Shown: positions 19,906 to 29,022 of the stretch, in pieces
Layout: every line of letters begins with the position of its first letter
How positions within the stretch are numbered: the first letter of the stretch is position 1
DNA from: Akkermansiaceae bacterium
GTDB lineage: Bacteria > Verrucomicrobiota > Verrucomicrobiia > Verrucomicrobiales > Akkermansiaceae
NCBI GenBank assembly: GCA_023301545.1
Contig: JALZUI010000025.1
Span: 1 to 32,850 of the forward strand
Reading direction: 5' to 3'
DNA length: 32,850 nt
Program-made: the position numbers and the translations under genes
Notes under the pieces: model-generated
Databases searched by the model: none
The model's input: only the letters and a program-made list of their open reading frames with translations
What the model was told of the DNA's origin: nothing

Positions 19906-21630
19906 ATGGAAGATAGTTTCAACGACACACAGAAAGGTTACCTTCAAGGCTTACTTGATGGAATAAACTCTCCTGGTTTTCTGGGTAAAACGGAGGATGG
20001 GAAATTCACTGGCGACGCCGCTGCTGCAGGCCCAGAGACCGTCTACGGAACAGAGATCGAAGACCTTTGTAAGGAAGAGACCATCAAACATGAATTAAAT
20101 GGCCTAGATTGTTGGGATAGCATGCTACAAGCAGATGCTGACAAGGAATTTGCTAAAGGCGGCGATGTCTTCCGCTTCAAGTTTTATGGAATGTTTCATG
20201 TGAGCCCTGCACAGGATTCTTACATGTGCCGGATGCGCATTGCGGGCGGAGAACTAAATACGCTCCAATTAAGAGGGATTGCAGAAATGGCAGATGATTG
20301 GGGTGGTGGATATTGTGATGTCACTACGCGTAACAACTTCCAGATTCGCGAAATTATGCCTGGAAACGTCACGAATGTCTTCCAAAAGCTCACGGATATA
20401 GGCCTCACGTCGAAGGGAGCGGGGGCAGACAACATTCGTAATATCACAGCCACTCCGACCACTGGGTTCGATACTCACGAATTTATTGATGTCATGCCTT
20501 ACGCTCGTAGTATGCATCATCATATATTGAACAACCGGGACCTCTTCGGCTTACCTCGTAAGTTCAATATCTCCTTTGACTCCGGTGGCGCTGTCTCAGT
20601 TTGCACAGATACGAATGATATTGGTTTCTATGCATGTAAGGTTGGAGAAAATTTTGATGGCATTGAACCTGGCGTATATTTCCGCGTTCAACTCTGTGGT
20701 ATCACAGGGCATAAGCAGTTTGCGAGTGATTGCGGCGTCTTATTGAAGCCTTCGGAGATGATTCCGTTTGCGGCCGCCTTGATTCGAGTTTTCGTCGAAA
20801 ACGGTGACCGCACAAGCCGTAAGAAAGCCCGCCTTAAGTATTTAGTCGATAAGTGGGGTGTCGAAAAGATGCTTACTGAAACAGAGAAAAAGCTAAATAC
20901 ACCCCTCTTTTACTACCCTGTAGAAAGCTGTATCATCTCTCAGCCTAAGGTGAAACACGGACACATTGGAGTGCATAAGCAGAGCGATGGCGACAATTAC
21001 GTCGGGATTGTAGTGCCAGTCGGTAGAATAGTCACGAAAGACATGCACACGCTCTCCGATCTCGTGGACAAATATGCCAAGGGGAAAGTCCGCCTCACGG
21101 TTTGGCAAAACTTGATTGTTCCTCATGTTTCAGACGCACAACTTGCGCCCTTCTTAGCCGAACTTAAAAAGGCTGGATTTCAATACGAACAAACTGCTGT
21201 TTCTGGTGGCTTAATCGCTTGTACCGGAAGCACAGGTTGTAAGTTCGCGCAATCAAACACGAAGGGGCAAGCGATAGAATTAGGCCGTATTCTAGATAGA
21301 AAAATTTCCTTAGACCAACCAGTCAATATTCACCTCACAGGATGCCCTCACTCTTGTGCTCAGCACTACATCGGAGACATTGGGATGCAAGGGGTAAAAG
21401 TAAAAAATGAAGCGGGAGAATCAACCGACGGGTACAATATTGTCTTAGGTGGCGGAACAGATGACGACCAGTTCATGGCTCAAGAAGTATTTAAGCAAAT
21501 CCCGTTTACAGATGTTCCCCCCTTAGTCGAAAGACTCTTAAACGCATACAAAGAGAACAGAGATGCGGAGGAAAGCTTTGCCCACTTTACCCGTAGACAT
21601 ACTCCGGAACAACTAAAGGACATGGTTTAA
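19906..21630 (+). CDS. nirA: Ferredoxin-type nitrite reductase NirA (track start 19861 likely too early)
   Basis: Nitrite/sulfite reductase siroheme-4Fe4S signature TGSTGCKFAQSNTKG...LTGCPHSCAQHYIGDIGMQG; TTRNNFQIREI repeat domain; MEDSFNDTQKGYL start at 19906. Confidence 0.9.
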   Translation: MEDSFNDTQKGYLQGLLDGINSPGFLGKTEDGKFTGDAAAAGPETVYGTEIEDLCKEETIKHELNGLDCWDSMLQADADKEFAKGGDVFRFKFYGMFHVSPAQDSYMCRMRIAGGELNTLQLRGIAEMADDWGGGYCDVTTRNNFQIREIMPGNVTNVFQKLTDIGLTSKGAGADNIRNITATPTTGFDTHEFIDVMPYARSMHHHILNNRDLFGLPRKFNISFDSGGAVSVCTDTNDIGFYACKVGENFDGIEPGVYFRVQLCGITGHKQFASDCGVLLKPSEMIPFAAALIRVFVENGDRTSRKKARLKYLVDKWGVEKMLTETEKKLNTPLFYYPVESCIISQPKVKHGHIGVHKQSDGDNYVGIVVPVGRIVTKDMHTLSDLVDKYAKGKVRLTVWQNLIVPHVSDAQLAPFLAELKKAGFQYEQTAVSGGLIACTGSTGCKFAQSNTKGQAIELGRILDRKISLDQPVNIHLTGCPHSCAQHYIGDIGMQGVKVKNEAGESTDGYNIVLGGGTDDDQFMAQEVFKQIPFTDVPPLVERLLNAYKENRDAEESFAHFTRRHTPEQLKDMV

Positions 21631-21670
21631 GCCCAGCGCCTCCTTTTCCTTCACCTACCCCTCCCCTCCG

Positions 21671-23173
21671 ATGCAAACAGAAACTCTAATCGACAGTTTA
21701 ATCAAAGATCAGAAGACTCTCTACAGCGCGGTGGACGAGATTGCAGACAAGATAGACTCAGGAACCCTGAGGACTGATCTCTATCAACACCTCATCCCCT
21801 TAGAAAAGCCTCTGAAGGGAGAGCAATATGCCTTCCAAGTAGAATTGGACAAATGCACATCTTGTAAGGCCTGTGTTGTTGCGTGTCACAGTCTGAATGG
21901 ACTAGAGGAAAAAGAAGCGTGGAGAGATGTCGGGTTAATCCTCGGAGGAGACGATGATCCAGGATGGCAACAAACAGTCACGAGCGCATGCCACCATTGT
22001 TTAGACCCTCAATGCATGCACGGATGCCCTGTAAAAGCCTATGAAAAGGATGAAACCACGGGCATTGTCCGACACTTAGATGATCAATGTATTGGTTGTG
22101 AATACTGCTCCCTAAAGTGCCCTTATGACGTCCCTAAATACTCTTCTCGATTAGGTATTGTAAGGAAGTGTGACATGTGTTCTCAGCGATTAGAAGTAGG
22201 AGAAGCTCCAGCATGCGTGCAAGCCTGCCCTAATGAAGCGATCAAAATAATCACCGTCAACACGTCTGAAATTCGTCCCGAATTAGAAAACAAGCGCGAG
22301 TTTATTAAAGGAGCACCCCTCCCTAACATTACTCTCCCCACTACTCAATACATCGGCAGAAAGGTTCCTGATACCGCAAAGCCTGTAGACCAAGAAAAAC
22401 TTTCCCTCGCCCCTGCGCACCTTCCGCTCGTCTTTATGCTGATGCTAACTCAAGCAGGGGGAGGAACCTTGCTCGCAGCGACTTTGACAAATCCTATTAC
22501 GCTAGGATTAATCGGAAGTTCCTTATTCTTTATCGGGCTCAGCTGCAGTATTTTACACTTAGGCCGTCCCTTAGGCGCTTGGAGATTTTTCCTCGGACTC
22601 AAGACCTCTTGGTTAAGTAGAGAGATTCTTGCCTTTTCACTCTTTGCTCCACTCGTGATGATCTTTGTGGGCATGCACCTCCTCCCTGACCAGTGGACGG
22701 CATTCATCCCCTCGGCAGTGGATTTCCCTCTCAGCGTAAGCCTCTGGGTCATTGGGCTGGCAGCGGTCTACACTAGCGTGATGATCTACCATGATACAAA
22801 ACGCGAAAACTGGCACTACAGATGGACCACCCCAGCCTTCTTTGGCACCGTATTCGCCTTTATCGGAATGGCTCTTGGTTCGTCCTTCCTGCTACTCTGT
22901 CTCATCCCATTGATCACAGACCTCCTCACTCTCCTTCCCGTGATGAGGAGTAAGAAATCATCTCCGTGGTCGCCGTCCTTACATCGAGCACGCCTCCTCT
23001 GGCACCCTCTCCGTAAAGTCACCCTATCCAGACTACTCTTAGGTCTAGGGGCGCCTCTTGTTGCCCTCTTATCTCCACCTCTCGCATTATGTCTTCTCAT
23101 TGGAGGAGAATTACTCTCACGCGCATTATACTTTAGGTCCGTTCACTCCCCTAAAATGACTGGAAATATTTAA
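21671..23173 (+). CDS. Fused DmsB-like 4x[4Fe-4S] ferredoxin and DmsC-like membrane anchor
   Basis: Cys clusters CTSCKACVVAC, CHHCLDPQCMHGCP, CIGCEYCSLKCP, CDMCSQRLEVGEAPACVQACP, followed by a multi-TM DmsC-like region (CSILHLGRPLGAWRFFLGLKTSWLSREILAF). Confidence 0.9.
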   Translation: MQTETLIDSLIKDQKTLYSAVDEIADKIDSGTLRTDLYQHLIPLEKPLKGEQYAFQVELDKCTSCKACVVACHSLNGLEEKEAWRDVGLILGGDDDPGWQQTVTSACHHCLDPQCMHGCPVKAYEKDETTGIVRHLDDQCIGCEYCSLKCPYDVPKYSSRLGIVRKCDMCSQRLEVGEAPACVQACPNEAIKIITVNTSEIRPELENKREFIKGAPLPNITLPTTQYIGRKVPDTAKPVDQEKLSLAPAHLPLVFMLMLTQAGGGTLLAATLTNPITLGLIGSSLFFIGLSCSILHLGRPLGAWRFFLGLKTSWLSREILAFSLFAPLVMIFVGMHLLPDQWTAFIPSAVDFPLSVSLWVIGLAAVYTSVMIYHDTKRENWHYRWTTPAFFGTVFAFIGMALGSSFLLLCLIPLITDLLTLLPVMRSKKSSPWSPSLHRARLLWHPLRKVTLSRLLLGLGAPLVALLSPPLALCLLIGGELLSRALYFRSVHSPKMTGNI

Positions 23174-23184
23174 CTCCCTCCCCT

Positions 23185-25398
23185 ATGAGCCATCTCCCAA
23201 GAATCCCTAGCCTAAAAGACCCTCTAGCATTGGCCAAAGAAGAGGCCACTCTCTTCAAAAAAACAGGCCCTCTGACTGCAGAACTGGCACAACAAAGCGG
23301 TAGCTTAGGCAATCTCCCGGCCGCCCAAGGAGTGACCCAATCTACCACTCAATCGATCTGTGGTTTCTGTTCTACAGGATGTTCTCTTACCATGCATTTG
23401 GGAGAAGATGGGGCGCAAAACCTGACCCCAACCCCCCATTATCCTGTAAACTTAGGAATGGCCTGCCCTAAGGGATGGGAGGCGCTTGCCGTATTGGATG
23501 CTCCAAACCGAGCCAAAACCCCCCTTCTCCATGGAAAACCTATCGACTGGGCGACCGCCGCAGATACCTTTTGTGATCGGATCAAAGAAATCCAAAAGAA
23601 CCATGGGGATCATTCGGTCGCATTCCTTTCGACAGGGCAGATTCCATTCGAAGAAATGGCCTTCATCGGGAGCTTCTTTAAGTCCGGCATGGGAGGACTC
23701 CATTGTGACGGTAATACCAGACAATGTATGGCCACGTCAGTCGTAGCTTATAAACAATCATTTGGGTTTGATGCCCCTCCCTATACCTATGCAGACTTTG
23801 AGGAATCCGAACACCTTGTCTTCATTGGCGCAAACCCATGTATAGCCCACCCTATCATGTGGCAGCGGGTCTTACGGAATAAAAACTCCCCTCGTATATC
23901 CGTGATCGACCCACGTAATACGGAGACCGCACAGTGCGCTACTCACCATTACCCTCTGAAGCCTAAGTCAGACCAAGCCTTGTTTTATGGCATCGCTCAC
24001 TACCTCTTCACTAACAACTTATGCGATAATGAGTTTCTAAATAAGCATACCGAAAGGTGGGAAGAATACCGAACCTTTGTTTCAACATACGACTTGGAAA
24101 CAACTTCCGAGCTCTCAGGAATCTCTCCCGAGGACATCATCGATTTGGCAACTGCGATCGCTCAGAAAAAAACCTCTCTCTGGTGGACGATGGGCGTTAA
24201 TCAGTCCCACCAAGGAGTCCGCACTGCTCAAGCAATTATTAACCTCTCCTTGATGACTGGAAACATCGGAAAACCTGGAACAGGCGCAAACTCTATCACC
24301 GGTCAGTGTAATGCCATGGGGTCGAGACTCTTCTCCAATACAACCAATTTATTAGGTGGCCACGACTTCTCAAAGGGAGAACACCGAGAGAAAATTTCTC
24401 AGCACACAGGCATCCCTGCTGACCGCATTCCAACAGAATTAGGAAAGCCCTATCATGAAATCATCGAAGGTATTCTAAACGGTGAAATTAAAGCCCTCTG
24501 GGTCATCGCAACAAACCCCGCGCACAGCTGGATCAATCAAAACTGCTTTAAAGAAGTCAGGGAAAAGCTCGAGTTTTTGGTCGTCCAAGACATGTACGAG
24601 GATACCGAAACAGCCCAAGTCGCCGACTTAATTCTTCCCGCAGCTGGTTGGGGAGAAAAAACGGGGTGCTTCATTAACTCCGAACGTAGAATTTCAACTA
24701 TCCGCCCCGTAAAAACCGCGCCAGGGGTTGCGCTTGCTGACTTTAAAATCATTCAGCTCCTGAGCCATGCTTGGGGATGCGCAGACCTTTTTGCGAAATG
24801 GACTTCACCTGAAGCCGTCTTTCACATGCTCAGAGATTGCACCAAAGACACGCCCTGTGACATCACGGGGATTACTGGATACCAACACCTTGAAGATCAA
24901 GCCGGTATTCAATGGCCTTATCCAGAAGGCTCCACTAACGAAGAGCCAGAAAAAAGGCTCTTTACTGATTTCAAGTTTTTCACCCCTTCCCAAAAAGCGA
25001 TTTTTCATTTCTCGCCCCCGACGGAAGTAAAAGAGCTCCCTTGCTCGGAATTCCCATTCTACCTTAATACAGGAAGAGGCTCATCTAGCCAGTGGCATAC
25101 CCAAACCCGCACCCGTTCATCCAAGATCCTACAACAACTCTCCCCCTCTGATCCCTATATCGAAATAAACCCCCTCGATGCCAAAGAGCTAGAGATCGCT
25201 CATTTCCAGTGGGTCACCGTTTCCAGTAAAAGAGGCAAGATTAGAGTCCGTGCTTACCTTGCGCCATCCGTATCGCCAGGCCACCTCTTTCTACCAATGC
25301 ACGACCGTCTATCGAACCAGCTAACTCCTGCCGATTTCGATCCATTTTCGTTTCAACCCAGCTACAAAACAGGTGCGGTAGCCCTCAGTAAGGGGTGA
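23185..25398 (+). CDS. nasA: Assimilatory nitrate reductase catalytic subunit (NasA/NarB family molybdopterin oxidoreductase)
   Basis: CGFCSTGCSLTMHLGEDG...MACPKGWEAL 4Fe-4S motif, CMATSVVAYKQSFGFDAPP, VNQSHQGVRTAQAIINLSLMTGNIGKPGTGANSITGQCNAMGSR; context with nirA and nrt. Confidence 0.92.
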   Translation: MSHLPRIPSLKDPLALAKEEATLFKKTGPLTAELAQQSGSLGNLPAAQGVTQSTTQSICGFCSTGCSLTMHLGEDGAQNLTPTPHYPVNLGMACPKGWEALAVLDAPNRAKTPLLHGKPIDWATAADTFCDRIKEIQKNHGDHSVAFLSTGQIPFEEMAFIGSFFKSGMGGLHCDGNTRQCMATSVVAYKQSFGFDAPPYTYADFEESEHLVFIGANPCIAHPIMWQRVLRNKNSPRISVIDPRNTETAQCATHHYPLKPKSDQALFYGIAHYLFTNNLCDNEFLNKHTERWEEYRTFVSTYDLETTSELSGISPEDIIDLATAIAQKKTSLWWTMGVNQSHQGVRTAQAIINLSLMTGNIGKPGTGANSITGQCNAMGSRLFSNTTNLLGGHDFSKGEHREKISQHTGIPADRIPTELGKPYHEIIEGILNGEIKALWVIATNPAHSWINQNCFKEVREKLEFLVVQDMYEDTETAQVADLILPAAGWGEKTGCFINSERRISTIRPVKTAPGVALADFKIIQLLSHAWGCADLFAKWTSPEAVFHMLRDCTKDTPCDITGITGYQHLEDQAGIQWPYPEGSTNEEPEKRLFTDFKFFTPSQKAIFHFSPPTEVKELPCSEFPFYLNTGRGSSSQWHTQTRTRSSKILQQLSPSDPYIEINPLDAKELEIAHFQWVTVSSKRGKIRVRAYLAPSVSPGHLFLPMHDRLSNQLTPADFDPFSFQPSYKTGAVALSKG

Positions 25399-25465
25399 AG
25401 GAATAGAGGTTTTTCACCAAGCCTCGGGGATAGGGCTAATGCCTCAGTAGTTCTAAGAAGTGGTC

Positions 25466-26467
25466 TTATTTGAATAATAAATCAGGGTTCATGATTTGCC
25501 CTGTATCTATGATTTTCTTTCTGAACAGTCCGGCTTCTTTTAATCCCTGGAGCACCCATTTTTCTTTTTCTGCGCTCGGATTATTTATATCTTCTCCAGA
25601 AAACTTATGCAAAGGGTGCAACTTCCCGCAGGAGTTGGCATATCGCTTAGTGAGGCATTCTTTAATGTCATCCGGGGACGCCTTGAGTGCTGGTCTCTGA
25701 GATAAGATTTCTGCTAGTGTATCGATGTTTTCGGGAGCATTACAGAAAGCGCAGGCTTTCTGTATGGCATTCCCCATTGCCACTACGTTTCCTTCTTGGT
25801 GTTGGAGAGTTCTCTGAGGTACACTCAGTACTTTTTCTGGGTGACTGGCGCTACAATCATAGGATGTTGCCACGATGTGTCCAGCACCCGTCTTTTCTGA
25901 AAGTGAACCCCATGGCTCTCCCGTACAAAACCCGTCGATCATGCCTTGGGCTAGTAAATCAGGAGCTAATTGAGGGGGGATGAAGACGAGCTCGATTTCT
26001 GCGATATGGTTCTTCAGGTATTTATTCAGCCATTGGAAGAGGAGAATAAGATGCGCGGAGTAACGGCTCACCGTCGCAAAGGTCCATTTACGGTTGTATT
26101 TAGCAGCTCTCTCATTGAGAATTCTAGAGACTTCATCATCGTTATTGAGTTGCTCTTTAGAAATCTCTTTAGTCAGAGAGATCACATTACCATTGGCACT
26201 AATAATCAGAGGAATGGACATCTTAGTTTCATAACACCCCACCCCATTATGAAGAGCGTACGGTAACCCTATTAAGGTGGAGGCGGCATCTAGCTCCCCA
26301 TGGATGAGCTTATCTCGCACCGTTGCCCAACCTACTTCCTCACTAAGAGAGACTTCAACGCCAGCTTCTTCAAAATACCCAAGATGTTCTGCAACTAGTA
26401 TAGGAGCGCTATCTATGAGGGGAACATATCCAAGCTTTAAGGCGTTTTGGTTAGTTAGTGCAGGCAT
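25466..26467 (-). CDS. Signal-peptide-less NrtA/NasS-like protein, putative cytosolic nitrate/nitrite sensor
   Basis: MPALTNQNALKLGYVPLIDSAPILVAEHLGYFEEAGVEVSL, DGFCTGEPWGSLSE motifs of the NrtA/CmpA/NasS family; no N-terminal hydrophobic signal. Confidence 0.8.
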   Translation of the reverse strand: MPALTNQNALKLGYVPLIDSAPILVAEHLGYFEEAGVEVSLSEEVGWATVRDKLIHGELDAASTLIGLPYALHNGVGCYETKMSIPLIISANGNVISLTKEISKEQLNNDDEVSRILNERAAKYNRKWTFATVSRYSAHLILLFQWLNKYLKNHIAEIELVFIPPQLAPDLLAQGMIDGFCTGEPWGSLSEKTGAGHIVATSYDCSASHPEKVLSVPQRTLQHQEGNVVAMGNAIQKACAFCNAPENIDTLAEILSQRPALKASPDDIKECLTKRYANSCGKLHPLHKFSGEDINNPSAEKEKWVLQGLKEAGLFRKKIIDTGQIMNPDLLFK

Positions 26468-26488
26468 GGTCAGGAGTTACCCTAATAG

Positions 26489-26529
26489 AGCATGTCATGT
26501 GCCACATTAATATTGGCACATGACATGCT
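26489..26529. promoter_or_regulatory. Perfect 16-bp inverted repeat between divergent NrtA-like gene and lysR
   Basis: AGCATGTCATGTGCCA-cattaatat-TGGCACATGACATGCT read directly from the sequence. Confidence 0.75.
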
Positions 26530-26550
26530 TTAATTTCATTCATACCCATC

Positions 26551-27468
26551 ATGAGCCTTTACCCTAATATGCGACAGGTGCGCGCCTTCGTTTCTGTTGC
26601 TGAGACAAGCAGCTTTACTAAGGCCGCGCAACTGATGAACCTGACCCAATCTGCCATTTCACACTCTATTAAGAGCTTAGAAGAGCAGTTAGGAGTATGT
26701 CTTATCGAGCGTGCAGGAAAACGGCTTTCTATTACTCAAGACGGTAATATCTACCTCGCCCGTTGCCGAAAGGTGATCCACGAGTTGGATGTAGCTCAAC
26801 AAGAACTGACAAACCTCAAACAGTGGAGTCAGGGGCGGATTCGTATTGGCGCCACTCACTCGATGGTGAAATATCTATTACCTGCGATTTTAAGAGAGTT
26901 TCGGGAGTGCTTTCCTCGTTGTGAAGTCGTCGTGGAAACTGGGGATTCCGCCACCCTTATCGAAAAGCTGAATGCGGCCGAAATTGATTACGCATTCGGG
27001 ATGAAAACTAAGCATCCCAGCTGGTGTGAGTATGAACGATTATTTAGTGATGAAATGGGTCTCGTGATCTCCTCCGCCCATCCCTGGGCTAGTGCCACTA
27101 AGATCCCATCTGAAGGGCTTTCGCAGGATGACTTTTTGGTATACGGAAAGTCTAGTGAGACATACCGCTTGATTAGGGAGCAGGTAGAAAGGCTCGGGAT
27201 CAAGCTTCGTGTATCTATGAATTTAGATGATATGGAAGCCATAAAGGAAATGGCTAAAATAGGTTTGGGCGTGGGAATTGTCGCCCCATGGGTAGCCCGG
27301 CGCGAGCTAGAGTCTGGAGAGTTAAAATTCGTCAAATGTGATGGTATTGATATTAAACGCGACTGGGGCGTCTTTTATCATGACATCAAGAAGAAAAACT
27401 TGGCCGAAGCTACCTTCCTCGGCATAAGCCGCCTCGTGTGTGCTGGGGTGAGCACCTTACCGACCTAG
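26551..27468 (+). CDS. LysR family transcriptional regulator
   Basis: N-terminal HTH MRQVRAFVSVAETSSFTKAAQLMNLTQSAISHSIKSLEEQLGVCLIER; LysR substrate domain with IRIGATHSMVKYLLPAILREF. Confidence 0.94.
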   Translation: MSLYPNMRQVRAFVSVAETSSFTKAAQLMNLTQSAISHSIKSLEEQLGVCLIERAGKRLSITQDGNIYLARCRKVIHELDVAQQELTNLKQWSQGRIRIGATHSMVKYLLPAILREFRECFPRCEVVVETGDSATLIEKLNAAEIDYAFGMKTKHPSWCEYERLFSDEMGLVISSAHPWASATKIPSEGLSQDDFLVYGKSSETYRLIREQVERLGIKLRVSMNLDDMEAIKEMAKIGLGVGIVAPWVARRELESGELKFVKCDGIDIKRDWGVFYHDIKKKNLAEATFLGISRLVCAGVSTLPT

Positions 27469-27658
27469 TTTAATGATCTGTAGGCTTCTTTCTCTCCCTA
27501 TCCAGAGAATAAGCTTATAAAGCAAGCTGCAGGCTCCACAATTGCGGGCATAATATAATTAAACCGCGTAGTAAAAGTACTCATCAATATGTCGCAGTAA
27601 GCGGTGTAATGTCCCTTTTTATTTTGACGAGCGGTGGAAATCGTTTTACCAGTCCTTC

Positions 27659-28891
27659 ATGGCACGTATTAATGAAAATTTTCTTAAGCTAAAGGCAGGA
27701 TACCTCTTCCCAGAAATCGGACGACGCGTCCGTGAGTTCACCGAGAGTAACGCAGAGGCAGCGTCTAAAATCATCAAATGTGGAATCGGTGATGTCACCG
27801 AGCCGCTCCCTGATGCAGTGCGCGAGGCGATGCACAAGGCGGTTGACGAGCTCGGTAACCGCGACACCTTCCGTGGGTACGGACCTGAGCAAGGCTACGA
27901 CTTCCTCCGTGAAGCGGTGGTAAAAAATAGCTACCAAGGTCTAGGCATTGAGGCTGATGACATCTTCATCTCCGATGGTTCCAAGTGTGACACGGGCAAC
28001 GTGCTCGACATCTTTGGCCCAGGTAACAAGATCGCTATTACTGATCCTGTATATCCTGTCTATGTTGATACCAATGTCATGATCGGTAATACGGGCGATG
28101 GTGATGCCGATGGTCGTTACGAAGGTCTCGTGTACCTTCCTTGTACCGCCGAAAACGATTTTGTCCCAGCGATTCCGGACGAAAAAGTAGACATCATTTA
28201 CCTTTGTTACCCTAATAACCCTACGGGAGCTTCTGCGACTAGAGCACAGCTCGAAGCATGGGTTGCTTACGCTCGTAAAAATAAGGCGATCATCCTCTAT
28301 GATGCCGCCTACGAAGCCTTTATCCAAGAAGATGACGTCCCTCGCTCAATCTTCGAAATCGACGGCGCGCTTGAGTGCGCAATGGAATTCCGCTCGTTTT
28401 CTAAAAACGGTGGATTCACTGGCGTACGTTGTGGTTACATCGCGATTCCTTCCCAACTTAAAGGCTCAACTGCAGCGGGCGAAGAGATCAGCGTGAAGCA
28501 ACTCTGGTCACGACGTACCTCTACTAAGTTCAATGGCGCATCATACCCTGTCCAACGTGGCGCGGAAGCGATCTACTCCGACGCAGGTAAGGCGCAAGTC
28601 TCTGCCCTAGTAGAGCACTACATGAGTAATGCGACCCTCCTCCGTGAGACTTGCACCGAAATCGGCCTCCAGGTCTTTGGTGGTGTAAATGCTCCCTACG
28701 TATGGGTAGCTTGTCCAGAAGGGATCGATAGCTGGGGAATGTTTGATAAGATGCTCCAAGATGCACAAGTCGTAATCACTCCAGGCTCAGGCTTTGGCGC
28801 GGCGGGCGAAGGGTTCTTCCGTATCTCAGCCTTCAATTCCCGTGCGAATGTGGAAGAAGTTTGTACCCGCCTGAAGGCGATCTTTGGCTAA
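27659..28891 (+). CDS. dapL: LL-diaminopimelate aminotransferase
   Basis: [77 protein letters not shown]-Lys region. Confidence 0.95.
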   Translation: MARINENFLKLKAGYLFPEIGRRVREFTESNAEAASKIIKCGIGDVTEPLPDAVREAMHKAVDELGNRDTFRGYGPEQGYDFLREAVVKNSYQGLGIEADDIFISDGSKCDTGNVLDIFGPGNKIAITDPVYPVYVDTNVMIGNTGDGDADGRYEGLVYLPCTAENDFVPAIPDEKVDIIYLCYPNNPTGASATRAQLEAWVAYARKNKAIILYDAAYEAFIQEDDVPRSIFEIDGALECAMEFRSFSKNGGFTGVRCGYIAIPSQLKGSTAAGEEISVKQLWSRRTSTKFNGASYPVQRGAEAIYSDAGKAQVSALVEHYMSNATLLRETCTEIGLQVFGGVNAPYVWVACPEGIDSWGMFDKMLQDAQVVITPGSGFGAAGEGFFRISAFNSRANVEEVCTRLKAIFG

Positions 28892-28914
28892 GAAAACCTA
28901 GTCTGTATCAAATC

Positions 28915-28943
28915 AAAAGGAGCTCCAAGGGAGCTCCTTTTTT
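28915..28943 (+). terminator. Rho-independent terminator downstream of dapL
   Basis: AAAAGGAGCTCC-aag-GGAGCTCCTTTTTT: perfect 12-bp stem, 3-nt loop, T-tract. Confidence 0.9.
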
Positions 28944-28984
28944 GTGCCTACTCGGAATATTTTATAAAAGATACAGTTTTAGCT

Positions 28985-29005
28985 TGATAATGAGACGCTG
29001 TATCA
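28985..29005 (+). promoter_or_regulatory. Possible Fur-like operator TGATAatgagacgctgTATCA upstream of the TonB receptor
   Basis: Inverted TGATA/TATCA half-sites 17 nt before the probable ATG at 29023; only partial match to classical Fur boxes. Confidence 0.3.
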
Positions 29006-29022
29006 TTAAGGAATTTGCACCT

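Noticed and set aside
27541-27658. Intergenic ACCGC...GCGGT pairing upstream of dapL considered as a riboswitch (lysine-type)
   Set aside because: Only 5-bp arms and no recognisable riboswitch core; not supportable by eye.
28861-29022. N-terminal extension of the TonB receptor ORF
   Set aside because: It overlaps the dapL 3' end and a rho-independent terminator; a normal signal peptide begins at 29023.
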